From CAMDMI01 sp036759185 (GTDB lineage Bacteria; Bacteroidota; Bacteroidia; Cytophagales; Flexibacteraceae): 11,747 nucleotides of DNA. Made by a program: the position numbers and the translations under genes. The notes beneath the pieces are model-generated. The model saw only the letters and a program-made list of their open reading frames with translations, was not told the origin of the DNA and did not search any database. Every line of letters starts with the position of its first letter. Position 1 is the stretch's first letter. The stretch spans positions 1 to 11,747 of the forward strand of contig DAIOVD010000132.1 of the NCBI GenBank assembly GCA_036759185.1. The letters are read 5' to 3'. Positions 1-6,227 of this stretch are shown here, in pieces.

Positions 1-54
1 GAAGAAGAAAAACTAAAGCTCATCAAACTCAATCCCCCTCCTGCCAATAGTTAG
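1..54 (+). CDS. Possible 3' end of an upstream gene (partial)
   Basis: Frame 1 is open from the window edge and ends at TAG (52-54). It would encode the tail EEEKLKLIKLNPPPANS. The charged stretch followed by a proline-rich end looks like a normal protein C-terminus, but 17 residues cannot be assigned to a family. Frame 3 is also open over this stretch, so the call rests on composition only. The remaining 121 bases up to the next start hold no gene that I can support. Confidence 0.35.
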   Translation, partial: EEEKLKLIKLNPPPANS

Positions 55-175
55 TTTCAGAGCTGGAATTGCTCTTAAGGAAAAAGCAAATAATCCGAAA
101 ACAATTTTAGGAAATCGATGGTTAGACTCTGAAATTTCCATCAACCATTTATTTTTACAACTTTCACCAGGAACT

Positions 176-1513
176 ATGAAAAAACTACTTCTGCTCAGTC
201 TCCTTACCGGAATGTCATTTTTCGGAGCGAAAGCTCAGTCGCCAACTGTGTATTGCACATTCTGGAACGGAACTTCAGAATACATGGCCAATCTGAATTT
301 CAACACGTTGTCGGTTGATTCAGTAGGTAAAATTCCAGGCAGCACATCGTTTCCTGTGGCTCAGGCCAATGGCTATGATTCGTACCGTAACCGCTACTAC
401 ACCATTTCAAACATGGGTCTGGTGGCGATTGATGCTTCAACAGGTATTCCGGTCTACACAGCGTCACAGTTTGCCGGCGACTTCAAACACCTCAGCTACA
501 ATCCAACCACCGATTTACTATTCGCCACCCGTTACAATGGAACCGCAGAAGAATTCGTTCAGATTTCACCTGTCACATTCCAAATTGTAAACCAGGGTAC
601 CCTCAATCTCGGAATTCCCATGTTTGTGGTTGGCTTTTACGGTTCCGATGCATTTGCCAATGAAGTCATCTTCCAAACCAGTGAATCAGTCGGTGGTATA
701 AAAACGGTGAATATGGCAACCGGGCAAGTCACCCGCACCATCACAAAGCCTTCTTACCTTGCCAACATACTTCTGGCAACCCATGATCCTTTAACTGATT
801 TCTATTATGCCGTAGGATTGAGGAATACAAAGATCTATTTGTTGCAAATCAACAAAACCACAACCTCAGTTGACACTGTTGGCGTTATTCCAGGAGCAAC
901 TGCTATCGCTCTTGTTGGATCTGCGATCGATGCGGTGAACCGTAAATTCATTTTTGTTTCCAATCTTGGGATTACCGTCGTGAATCTGGACAATCCAGCT
1001 GTTACTAGTGTCATTCCTTATCCTTCAGGTGTGTCAAACGTAAAAGGATTCCAGACCAATTATTTTTCAGCACCCATTCCACGTCCTCAGGGTTCCTTCA
1101 TCCGGTCGCAGTTTAAGTACGTAGAAAGCTGGATCAAGGACGGAATCGATGTGCCGAATTCAGCCACACAGGATTTCACCCCAACCGAATCAGGAAACTA
1201 CAGCTACCGGATCCGTCGTCCGGATGGCACGACATCCGTAAGTTCTGAAGTGGCTTTTTCCATCACCAATACTCAACCAACACTTCGTACGCCTGGTGTT
1301 CTGTTTTTTCAGGACAGGGATCGGAATACGCTTAGTCTTCAGCTGGAAGCAACAGAATCTTCCGATGTTCATATATTCAATTCCAATGGTACCCGTGTGA
1401 AATCGATACGGTCATCTCAAAAAGAAGTCGACATTCAAACTCTGCCCGCCGGTGTTTACCAGTTGGTTGTCAATCAGGGAAACCGTCAGTTGAAAGGTCG
1501 GTTTATCCGTTAA
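176..1513 (+). CDS. Secreted propeller-like protein with T9SS type A sorting domain
   Basis: The 445-residue product starts with a clear signal peptide (MKKLLLLSLLTGMSFFGAKA, cleavage near Q21). Residues about 25-297 are beta-rich repeats of the propeller type. Two segments, about 41-86 and 226-270, are recognisably alike ('SVDSVGKIPGS...NRYYTISNMGLVAID' and 'SVDTVGVIPGA...NRKFIFVSNLGITVVN'), as expected of blades. Residues about 300-365 resemble an Ig/PKD-like linker. The last ~75 residues carry the Bacteroidota secretion signal pattern 'VHIFNSNGTRV...IQTLPAGVYQLVV...KGRFIR'. By family knowledge such proteins cross the outer membrane through the type IX system and lose the C-terminal domain. 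No catalytic motif is visible, so the ligand or role is unknown. The gene stands alone: a terminator follows at 1547-1588. No Shine-Dalgarno sequence precedes the ATG, which is normal in this phylum. Confidence 0.85.
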   Translation: MKKLLLLSLLTGMSFFGAKAQSPTVYCTFWNGTSEYMANLNFNTLSVDSVGKIPGSTSFPVAQANGYDSYRNRYYTISNMGLVAIDASTGIPVYTASQFAGDFKHLSYNPTTDLLFATRYNGTAEEFVQISPVTFQIVNQGTLNLGIPMFVVGFYGSDAFANEVIFQTSESVGGIKTVNMATGQVTRTITKPSYLANILLATHDPLTDFYYAVGLRNTKIYLLQINKTTTSVDTVGVIPGATAIALVGSAIDAVNRKFIFVSNLGITVVNLDNPAVTSVIPYPSGVSNVKGFQTNYFSAPIPRPQGSFIRSQFKYVESWIKDGIDVPNSATQDFTPTESGNYSYRIRRPDGTTSVSSEVAFSITNTQPTLRTPGVLFFQDRDRNTLSLQLEATESSDVHIFNSNGTRVKSIRSSQKEVDIQTLPAGVYQLVVNQGNRQLKGRFIR

Positions 1514-1546
1514 AAACTTCAGAGTCCGGTTTGGATTCAATAAAGT

Positions 1547-1588
1547 ATCCCTTCTGCTCCAAAATATAGGAACGGAAGGGATTTTTTT
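1547..1588 (+). terminator. Rho-independent terminator after the T9SS cargo gene
   Basis: A 14-bp stem with one mismatch and one wobble pair (ATCCCTTCTGCTCC at 1547-1560 against GGAACGGAAGGGAT at 1569-1582) encloses an 8-base loop (AAAATATA). It runs into seven T (1582-1588). It lies 33 bases after the stop at 1513 and separates that gene from the dehydrogenase downstream. Confidence 0.85.
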
Positions 1589-1637
1589 ATTCCGAAAACT
1601 CTCCTGAAGCACTCTGGTTTTGTTTCGGCCACGAACT

Positions 1638-1645
1638 TACCTTTG
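1638..1645 (+). promoter_or_regulatory. Bacteroidota -7 promoter element (TACCTTTG)
   Basis: TACCTTTG matches the Bacteroidota -7 consensus TAnnTTTG exactly. A TTTG at 1619-1622 could serve as the -33 element, though its 15-base spacer is shorter than the usual ~19-20. If used, transcription would begin around 1649-1650, leaving almost no leader before the ATG at 1652. The terminator just upstream supports a promoter being needed here. Confidence 0.5.
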
Positions 1646-1651
1646 CCAGCC

Positions 1652-4642
1652 ATGTCCGATCTGAATCCGTCTGCCCAATCTGCTCTAGAACATCTTTTTG
1701 GTGACCGCTTCCAATCCGATGCCATCACCCGGATTTTGTATGCCACCGATGCCTCTGCCTACCGCGAGAAGCCTGCAGGGGTAGTCTTTCCAAAAAACAC
1801 AACGGAGATTCAGTCTTTGGTCCGGCTGGCTTCGGAACATGGATTTTCTTTAATCCCGAGGGCAGCCGGCACATCATTAGCCGGACAGGTCGTTGGAAAT
1901 GGACTGGTGGTGGATGTGTCGAAGTTCATGACCGAAATTCTGGAAATCAATCTGGCCGAAAAGTGGGTTCGTGTGCAACCCGGCGTGGTACGTGACGACC
2001 TCAACCGTTTCCTCAAACCTTACGGACTTTTTTACGGACCCGAAACTTCAACCGCCAACAGGGCGATGATCGGAGGCATGATCGGCAACAATTCCTGTGG
2101 TTCCAATTCGGTGGTGTATGGCTCGGCCAGAGAACATTTACTGGAAGCAGAAATGGTGATGAGTGATGTCAGTGTTCACCGGTTTGGAGTTGTGAATTAT
2201 GAATTAGGAATGATAAATGAGGAATCGGGAGCCAGCCTTAGCGTGGCGTCTTTAGCGCCACGTCAGGAATCAGGTGGTACAGATGCATTTGTTAACCGCA
2301 TTTATTCTCAAACGCAAGCATGGCTTTCGGATCCGGAAGTGGCGGAAGAAATCCGTTCGCAGTTTCCGAAAGGGACCATTGCCCGGAGAAATACCGGCTA
2401 TGCGGTGGACATGCTTTTGCAACAAAAACCCTTTTCAAAGAACGGTCCGGATTTCAATTTCTGTGCCCTGCTCGCCGGTTCGGAAGGAACATTGGGAATG
2501 TTCACGGAGTTCAAACTCAATCTCGTGGATCTCCCACCGGCAAATGTGGGTTTGCTTTGCATCCACTGCCATTCGGTGGACGAATCGCTGCGGGCCAATC
2601 TGGTGGCACTGGAATTTGACATTTCCGCGTCCGAACTGATCGATCATTACGTGCTGGAATGCACCAAAAACAATAAGGAACAACAACAAAACCGGTTCTT
2701 CGTTCAGGGCGATCCGTCCGCCATTCTGGTGGTGGAATTTGCTCGTCATTCTATGTCTGAAGTGGAAGCCGAAGCCGCAAAACTGGTTGCAAGGCTGAAA
2801 GAAGAAAATCTGGGTTATCATTTTCCACTTCTCACAGGTGCCGACACACCAAAAATCTGGACATTGCGAAAAGCGGGTCTGGGTCTGTTGAGCAACATGC
2901 CCGGTGATGCAAAACCGGTGGCGGTGATTGAAGACACAGCCGTGGACGTCCGTGATCTGCCCGCCTACATCCGCGAATTCAATGAGATTCTGGGGAAACG
3001 TGGATTATACTGTGTGCACTATGCTCATGCTGGTTCGGGCGAGCTTCATCTTCGTCCGATCATCAATCTGAAAACCAAAGAAGGCCACCAGCTTTTCAGG
3101 ACCATCGCTACAGACATTGCCCACCTGGTGAAAAAATACGACGGTTCTCTCAGCGGTGAACATGGTGACGGGCGGCTTCGAGGCGAGTTTATTCCTCTGA
3201 TGGTGGGCGAAAAAAACTACCAGCTGTTCCGCCAGATCAAGCAACTCTGGGATCCGAAAGGTATTTTTAATCCCGGGAAAATTGTGGAAACCGCACCGAT
3301 GGACAGCCACTTACGGTATTCCGGTGAGGCAGAAGCAAAATCGGCAACCACCTATTTCGATTTCGGTCCGATGAGCATGCAGCAACATGCTGAGCAGTGC
3401 AACGGTTCGGGCGATTGCCGAAAAACTCCGGGAGCAGGAGGAACCATGTGTCCAAGTTACATGGCCACCCGTCATGAAAAAGAAACGACCCGGGCACGTG
3501 CCAACATGCTCCGGGAAATGATGACAACCTCCCCGGCCGACGCCCTTTCGCGTCCGGAAATCAAAGAGGTGATGGACCTTTGCCTCAGCTGCAAAGGCTG
3601 TAAATCCGAATGCCCCTCAAACGTGGATGTAGGTAAATTGAAAGCCGAATTTCTGCAACATTATTACAACCACCACGGCGTTCCGCTGAGAAGCCGGCTG
3701 ATTGGACACTTTTCGACTTTGTCGTCAATCGGGAGTCTGGTGCCTTCGCTATACAACTGGGGAACAGGTGATAATGTATTGGGGCGCACCGTCCGTAGTT
3801 GGCTTGGTTTTGCGCCCAACCGCAGCCTGCCCAAACTGGCATCGCAAACGCTACGGAACTGGTTTGAGAAAACAGGGCGCCGTCAGCAACCTTCGCAGCC
3901 AAAGAGTGCAGTCTGGTTTTATGTGGATGAGTTCACCAATTTCAATGACACGGAGATCGGTATCAAAGCCATTTCTCTGCTGCAGAAACTGGGATATCAG
4001 GTCGATGTAACGAACCATCCGGAATCGGGCAGGGCTTTCCTTTCCAAAGGAATGCTGAAAGAAGCCACCATACTTGCTCGACGGAATGTGGCCATTTTTC
4101 ATCCCATCGTGTCAGCAGACAAACCATTGATCGGACTGGAACCGTCGGCCATTCTGGGTTTTGTGGATGAGTTTCCGGATTTGCTCCGGGGTGAAGAACA
4201 GGAAAAAGCCAGAGAACTTTCACGCCATTGCCTGCTGATCGACGAGTTTATAAGCCAGGAAATGGAAAAGGGAAACATCCGGGCCAATTCCTTCACCACG
4301 CAAAAAAGGACGGTCCGTCTGCATGGACACTGCCACCAGAAATCGGCGGGTCGACTGGTGGCGAGTAAAAAGATGATGTCCCTTCCGGAAAACTATGAAG
4401 TTCTTTTGATTCCGTCCGGATGCTGTGGCATGGCGGGTTCGTTTGGGTACGAAGAAGAGCATTACGAGGTCTCGATGCAGGTGGGCGAACTGGTTTTGTT
4501 TCCGACGGTTCGCAGTCTGGATGCCGAAACCATTGTGGCCGCACCCGGCACCAGTTGCCGCCATCAGATCAAAGATGGCACACAGCGGCAGGCTTTGCAT
4601 CCGGTGGAAGTTTTGTGGGAGGCGTTGGTGCCTTCCGTCTAA
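1652..4642 (+). CDS. ydiJ: FAD/Fe-S D-2-hydroxy-acid dehydrogenase, YdiJ type
   Basis: This is a three-part oxidoreductase of 996 residues, close to E. coli YdiJ (about 1018), a family linked to D-2-hydroxyglutarate or D-lactate oxidation. Residues about 25-300 form the PCMH-type FAD domain (IPRAAGTSLAGQVVG, GPETSTANRAMIGGMIGNN, GSEGTLG). The GlcD-type cap follows (HYAHAGSGELHLRP, SGEHGDGRLRGEF, FNPGKI). Two 4Fe-4S cysteine groups come next, near residue 583-600 (CNGSGDC...MCPSY) and 643-655 (CLSCKGCKSECP). A CCG-type C-terminal domain carries HGHCHQKS (~890) and GCCGMAGSFGYEEEHY (~922). Electrons probably pass from flavin through the clusters to a quinone or carrier; substrate choice is inference. 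I chose ATG 1652 over an in-frame TTG at 1643, which lies inside the promoter motif. The region around residues 180-210 is longer than expected and contains a palindrome. The last 83 bp before codon PSV are duplicated downstream. Confidence 0.88.
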   Translation: MSDLNPSAQSALEHLFGDRFQSDAITRILYATDASAYREKPAGVVFPKNTTEIQSLVRLASEHGFSLIPRAAGTSLAGQVVGNGLVVDVSKFMTEILEINLAEKWVRVQPGVVRDDLNRFLKPYGLFYGPETSTANRAMIGGMIGNNSCGSNSVVYGSAREHLLEAEMVMSDVSVHRFGVVNYELGMINEESGASLSVASLAPRQESGGTDAFVNRIYSQTQAWLSDPEVAEEIRSQFPKGTIARRNTGYAVDMLLQQKPFSKNGPDFNFCALLAGSEGTLGMFTEFKLNLVDLPPANVGLLCIHCHSVDESLRANLVALEFDISASELIDHYVLECTKNNKEQQQNRFFVQGDPSAILVVEFARHSMSEVEAEAAKLVARLKEENLGYHFPLLTGADTPKIWTLRKAGLGLLSNMPGDAKPVAVIEDTAVDVRDLPAYIREFNEILGKRGLYCVHYAHAGSGELHLRPIINLKTKEGHQLFRTIATDIAHLVKKYDGSLSGEHGDGRLRGEFIPLMVGEKNYQLFRQIKQLWDPKGIFNPGKIVETAPMDSHLRYSGEAEAKSATTYFDFGPMSMQQHAEQCNGSGDCRKTPGAGGTMCPSYMATRHEKETTRARANMLREMMTTSPADALSRPEIKEVMDLCLSCKGCKSECPSNVDVGKLKAEFLQHYYNHHGVPLRSRLIGHFSTLSSIGSLVPSLYNWGTGDNVLGRTVRSWLGFAPNRSLPKLASQTLRNWFEKTGRRQQPSQPKSAVWFYVDEFTNFNDTEIGIKAISLLQKLGYQVDVTNHPESGRAFLSKGMLKEATILARRNVAIFHPIVSADKPLIGLEPSAILGFVDEFPDLLRGEEQEKARELSRHCLLIDEFISQEMEKGNIRANSFTTQKRTVRLHGHCHQKSAGRLVASKKMMSLPENYEVLLIPSGCCGMAGSFGYEEEHYEVSMQVGELVLFPTVRSLDAETIVAAPGTSCRHQIKDGTQRQALHPVEVLWEALVPSV
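2242..2262 (+). repeat. GC-rich palindrome inside the dehydrogenase gene
   Basis: CGTGGCG (2242-2248) and CGCCACG (2256-2262) form a perfect 7-bp stem around the loop TCTTTAG. The short direct repeat TTAGCG occurs on both sides (from 2239 and 2253). The stem sits in an AT-rich, low-complexity stretch (from ~2191) inside a coding region that is otherwise conserved. It looks like an inserted repeat element that has kept the frame. Confidence 0.55.
4548..4630 (+). repeat. 83-bp direct repeat, copy 1 (end of dehydrogenase gene)
   Basis: These 83 bases are identical to 5223-5305, an offset of 675. Flanking bases differ at both edges (G4547 versus T5222; C4631 versus T5306). This copy is coding: it spells the last residues of the dehydrogenase except the final PSV. 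Confidence 0.97.
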
Positions 4643-4704
4643 TTGATTGCTTTTTGAATGAAGGATGTCTGAAAAAATATCCGGATTTGATTTTGGGAAA
4701 AACT

Positions 4705-4712
4705 TAAATTTG
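4705..4712 (+). promoter_or_regulatory. Bacteroidota -7 promoter element (TAAATTTG)
   Basis: TAAATTTG matches TAnnTTTG and lies 14 bases before the antitoxin ATG. A TTTG at 4686-4689 is a possible -33 element with a 15-base spacer, the same spacing as at the dehydrogenase promoter. It lies inside the putative cassette, so the TA locus may bring its own promoter. Confidence 0.45.
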
Positions 4713-4726
4713 TCTGACAGAATTTT

Positions 4727-4951
4727 ATGACATCATTTTCAGTAGATACCAGGACTTTGGGGAACGATTTTATCGAAAAGTTAAAATCACTTTTTCCCAA
4801 TCAGAAAGTTGAGATTCAGGTTATTGAATCGGATGCAACTGATTACATCACCAGTTCGGAAGAAAACAAACGACGTCTTGACAAAGCTTTGGAAAGAATT
4901 GAGAAAATGGACGAATTGATCGAAGTAAAACCGGACCAGCTAAAGTTTTGA
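4727..4951 (+). CDS. Putative antitoxin partner of a YoeB-family toxin
   Basis: A 74-residue acidic product without signal peptide or membrane segment. Residues 1-40 look like a small alpha/beta fold (VDTRTLGNDFIEKLKS, then KVEIQVIES). Residues ~44-74 are charged and helical (TSSEENKRRLDKALERIEKM), as in antitoxin C-termini that wrap and block the toxin; the 'SxENxxRLxxAL' pattern is also typical of YefM-like tails. The N-terminus does not resemble the usual YefM/Phd DNA-binding fold, so I do not name it yefM. The role is inferred mainly from position: its stop codon TGA (4949-4951) overlaps the TTG start of the toxin frame, the standard antitoxin-first layout with translational coupling. The gene is intact while the toxin is not. 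Such antitoxins normally repress their own promoter. Confidence 0.6.
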   Translation: MTSFSVDTRTLGNDFIEKLKSLFPNQKVEIQVIESDATDYITSSEENKRRLDKALERIEKMDELIEVKPDQLKF

Positions 4952-5204
4952 GACGCATTCATTTTGATCCGGATGCGTTTATTGATTTTCAGAACTGGAA
5001 AAAGAGAATCCCAAAATTGCCCATCGGATTTCAGATTTGATTTTAGAAATCACGAAAACTCCTTTTACCGGAAAAGGAAAACCTGAACCTTTAAAGCATG
5101 CCTACAAAGGTTGCTGGTCCCGAAGAATCACAGATGAGCACAGGTTGGTTTATAAAGTAACCGATGAATCAATTTTCATATTGGCATGCAAGCATCACTA
5201 TTAA
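4948..5204 (+). pseudogene. yoeB: YoeB/Txe-family mRNA interferase toxin, frameshifted
   Basis: From TTG 4948 the frame reads LRRIHFDPDAFIDFQNWKK and stops early at TGA 5038-5040, giving only 30 residues. Shifting -1 at the A5 run (4999-5003) opens the rest: ENPKIAHRISDLI, KGKPEPLKHAY, WSRRITDEHRLVYKVTD and the terminal HHY, ending at TAA 5202-5204. The rebuilt protein has 85 residues, against 84 for E. coli YoeB. The active-site residues are all present (Glu47, Arg66, His84, Tyr85; E. coli Glu46, Arg65, His83, Tyr84). YoeB binds the ribosome and cleaves mRNA in the A site. One extra A in the run would restore the gene. The site G-AAA-AAG resembles a -1 slippery heptamer, so slippage, a real mutation or a sequencing error are all possible. 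No ATG start exists; TTG overlaps the antitoxin stop. Confidence 0.85.
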
Positions 5205-5222
5205 AACTATCAAAGTGTGTTT

Positions 5223-5305
5223 GCACCAGTTGCCGCCATCAGATCAAAGATGGCACACAGCGGCAGGCTTTGCATCCGGTGGAAGTTTTGTGGGAGGCGT
5301 TGGTG
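5223..5305 (+). repeat. 83-bp direct repeat, copy 2
   Basis: Exact copy of 4548-4630, starting 18 bases after the toxin stop codon. Here it is not preceded by the dehydrogenase frame, so it is non-coding. The codon directly after it in the dehydrogenase frame is TGA (5306-5308). This copy may be the original gene end, displaced by the insertion. Confidence 0.97.
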
Positions 5306-5399
5306 TGATGGAAGTTATCCTCTTTTCGGGAGTTTCAGGCAACTTTCTTTATCGGCCAATAGGTGAGATTCCTCTGGGTTATTCAATTAAATAACTCAT

Positions 5400-6020
5400 T
5401 TAGCCCCAGATCCGGGACATATCCAACTGAAAGCCATTAATCACAACAGAGTCTATGCAATCGTCGTGCTTAAACCGGTGTTTCAATTCATAGCGATCAC
5501 CTTCCAGAAGGAATTGTTCGATGGTTTGAATTTCAGGATCCACAATCCAGTACTCAGTGACTCCGTGAGCCGCATAATCCTGGAACTTTACATGGTAATC
5601 GTTCTTTCGGGTAGAATCTGACAGGATTTCCGCAATAAAATCAGGTGGAGGAAACAGCAATTGTTCTTTGTGAAAGGTATCTGCTTTTTCTTTTTTGAAG
5701 AAGACTATATCGGGTTCGTATTTATTGCGGCTGCAGTCGATCATTACTTTCTCGCTACCAACTATTCCCAGATCATTTTCCTCAACAAATATTGAAAGCC
5801 GTGAAGTGATCTTATTGGAAGCCACCCAATGTCTTTTCATAACGGGCGAATGCATCACAATTTCTCCGTTGATAAACTCCGCTTTCATGTTTTCATGAAT
5901 CAGATTCATAAAATCACTGAGCCGGGATCGTTCTTCCTGAATTTTACGGTGGTATTCAGCCACAATCAGTTCTGAATTGGGTGTGGCAAGTAAGGTTTCA
6001 AGAATTGTGGAAGTGCCCAT
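5400..6020 (-). CDS. Uma2 family (DUF820) PD-(D/E)XK nuclease-like protein
   Basis: A 206-residue soluble protein. The family core is easy to see: 'FINGEIVMHSPVMKRHW' near the N-terminus, 'KYEPDIVFFKK' with the PD acid, then 'PDFIAEILSDST' and 'HVKFQDYAAHGVTEYWIVDPE', which supply the Glu and Lys of a PD-(D/E)XK fold and the GVxEYWIVDP signature. Uma2 proteins are widespread, often in many copies, and their function is poorly known; nuclease activity is inferred from the fold. I chose ATG 6020 rather than the in-frame TTG at 6041, which adds only MQKRSVR. It faces the TA cassette convergently and diverges from the GH3 gene with a 207-bp gap. The stop lies ~95 bp from repeat copy 2. It shows no sign of damage. 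Confidence 0.82.
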   Translation of the reverse strand: MGTSTILETLLATPNSELIVAEYHRKIQEERSRLSDFMNLIHENMKAEFINGEIVMHSPVMKRHWVASNKITSRLSIFVEENDLGIVGSEKVMIDCSRNKYEPDIVFFKKEKADTFHKEQLLFPPPDFIAEILSDSTRKNDYHVKFQDYAAHGVTEYWIVDPEIQTIEQFLLEGDRYELKHRFKHDDCIDSVVINGFQLDMSRIWG

Positions 6021-6157
6021 TCTTACAGATCGTTTCTGCAAATTTCAACCTATTTGTGAATTTTAAAAACCGATTTGAAATATGATGGGATTTATTGGAT
6101 CGGAAGTTTTCATTGGAAAAGTCGAAATTTCCCTATTCACCCCAATCCGGAAAATCC

Positions 6158-6165
6158 TTTCTTTG
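6158..6165 (+). promoter_or_regulatory. Candidate -7 element for the GH3 gene (TTTCTTTG)
   Basis: TTTCTTTG differs from TAnnTTTG at one position and is followed by C, as is usual. It would give a leader of about 55-60 bases before ATG 6228. No good -33 TTTG is seen at the right distance. A weaker alternative, TACCTTAT, lies at 6218-6225. Confidence 0.25.
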
Positions 6166-6227
6166 CACAATGGCATTGTCTTTTTCTGAAATCCGTTCAA
6201 AGCCAACCTTTTCATTCTACCTTATTT

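Larger units (their letters stand above)
4631..5305 (+). other. Putative inserted 675-bp toxin-antitoxin cassette
   Basis: The segment runs from the end of repeat copy 1 to the end of copy 2. It carries the antitoxin-like gene, the broken YoeB gene and the second repeat. It appears more AT-rich than the flanking dehydrogenase gene. No recombinase or transposase is encoded. Recombination between the repeats would remove 675 bp and leave the dehydrogenase ending GCG TTG GTG TGA, so the gene would lose only PSV. The gene is therefore complete with or without the cassette, as seen where integrative elements use gene 3' ends. That it is mobile is inference. Confidence 0.4.

Noticed and set aside
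1643..1651. TTG start adding MPA to the dehydrogenase.
   Set aside because: It lies inside the TAnnTTTG promoter motif; ATG 1652 fits better.
2398..4600. Several antisense frames of 60-128 codons opposite the dehydrogenase gene.
   Set aside because: They are shadows of a conserved coding sequence and carry no domain signatures.
5164..5394. 76-codon plus-strand frame across the toxin end and repeat copy 2.
   Set aside because: It reads the toxin end and the duplicated dehydrogenase DNA in wrong frames. It has no independent coding signal.
5376..5397. Inverted repeat GGGTTATT/AATAACTC near the Uma2 stop, considered as a terminator.
   Set aside because: The stem is AT-rich with a wobble pair, and no T run follows on either strand.
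6075..6227. N-terminal extension of the GH3 gene from a TTG start.
   Set aside because: It would place 51 residues ahead of a clear signal peptide that begins at ATG 6228.
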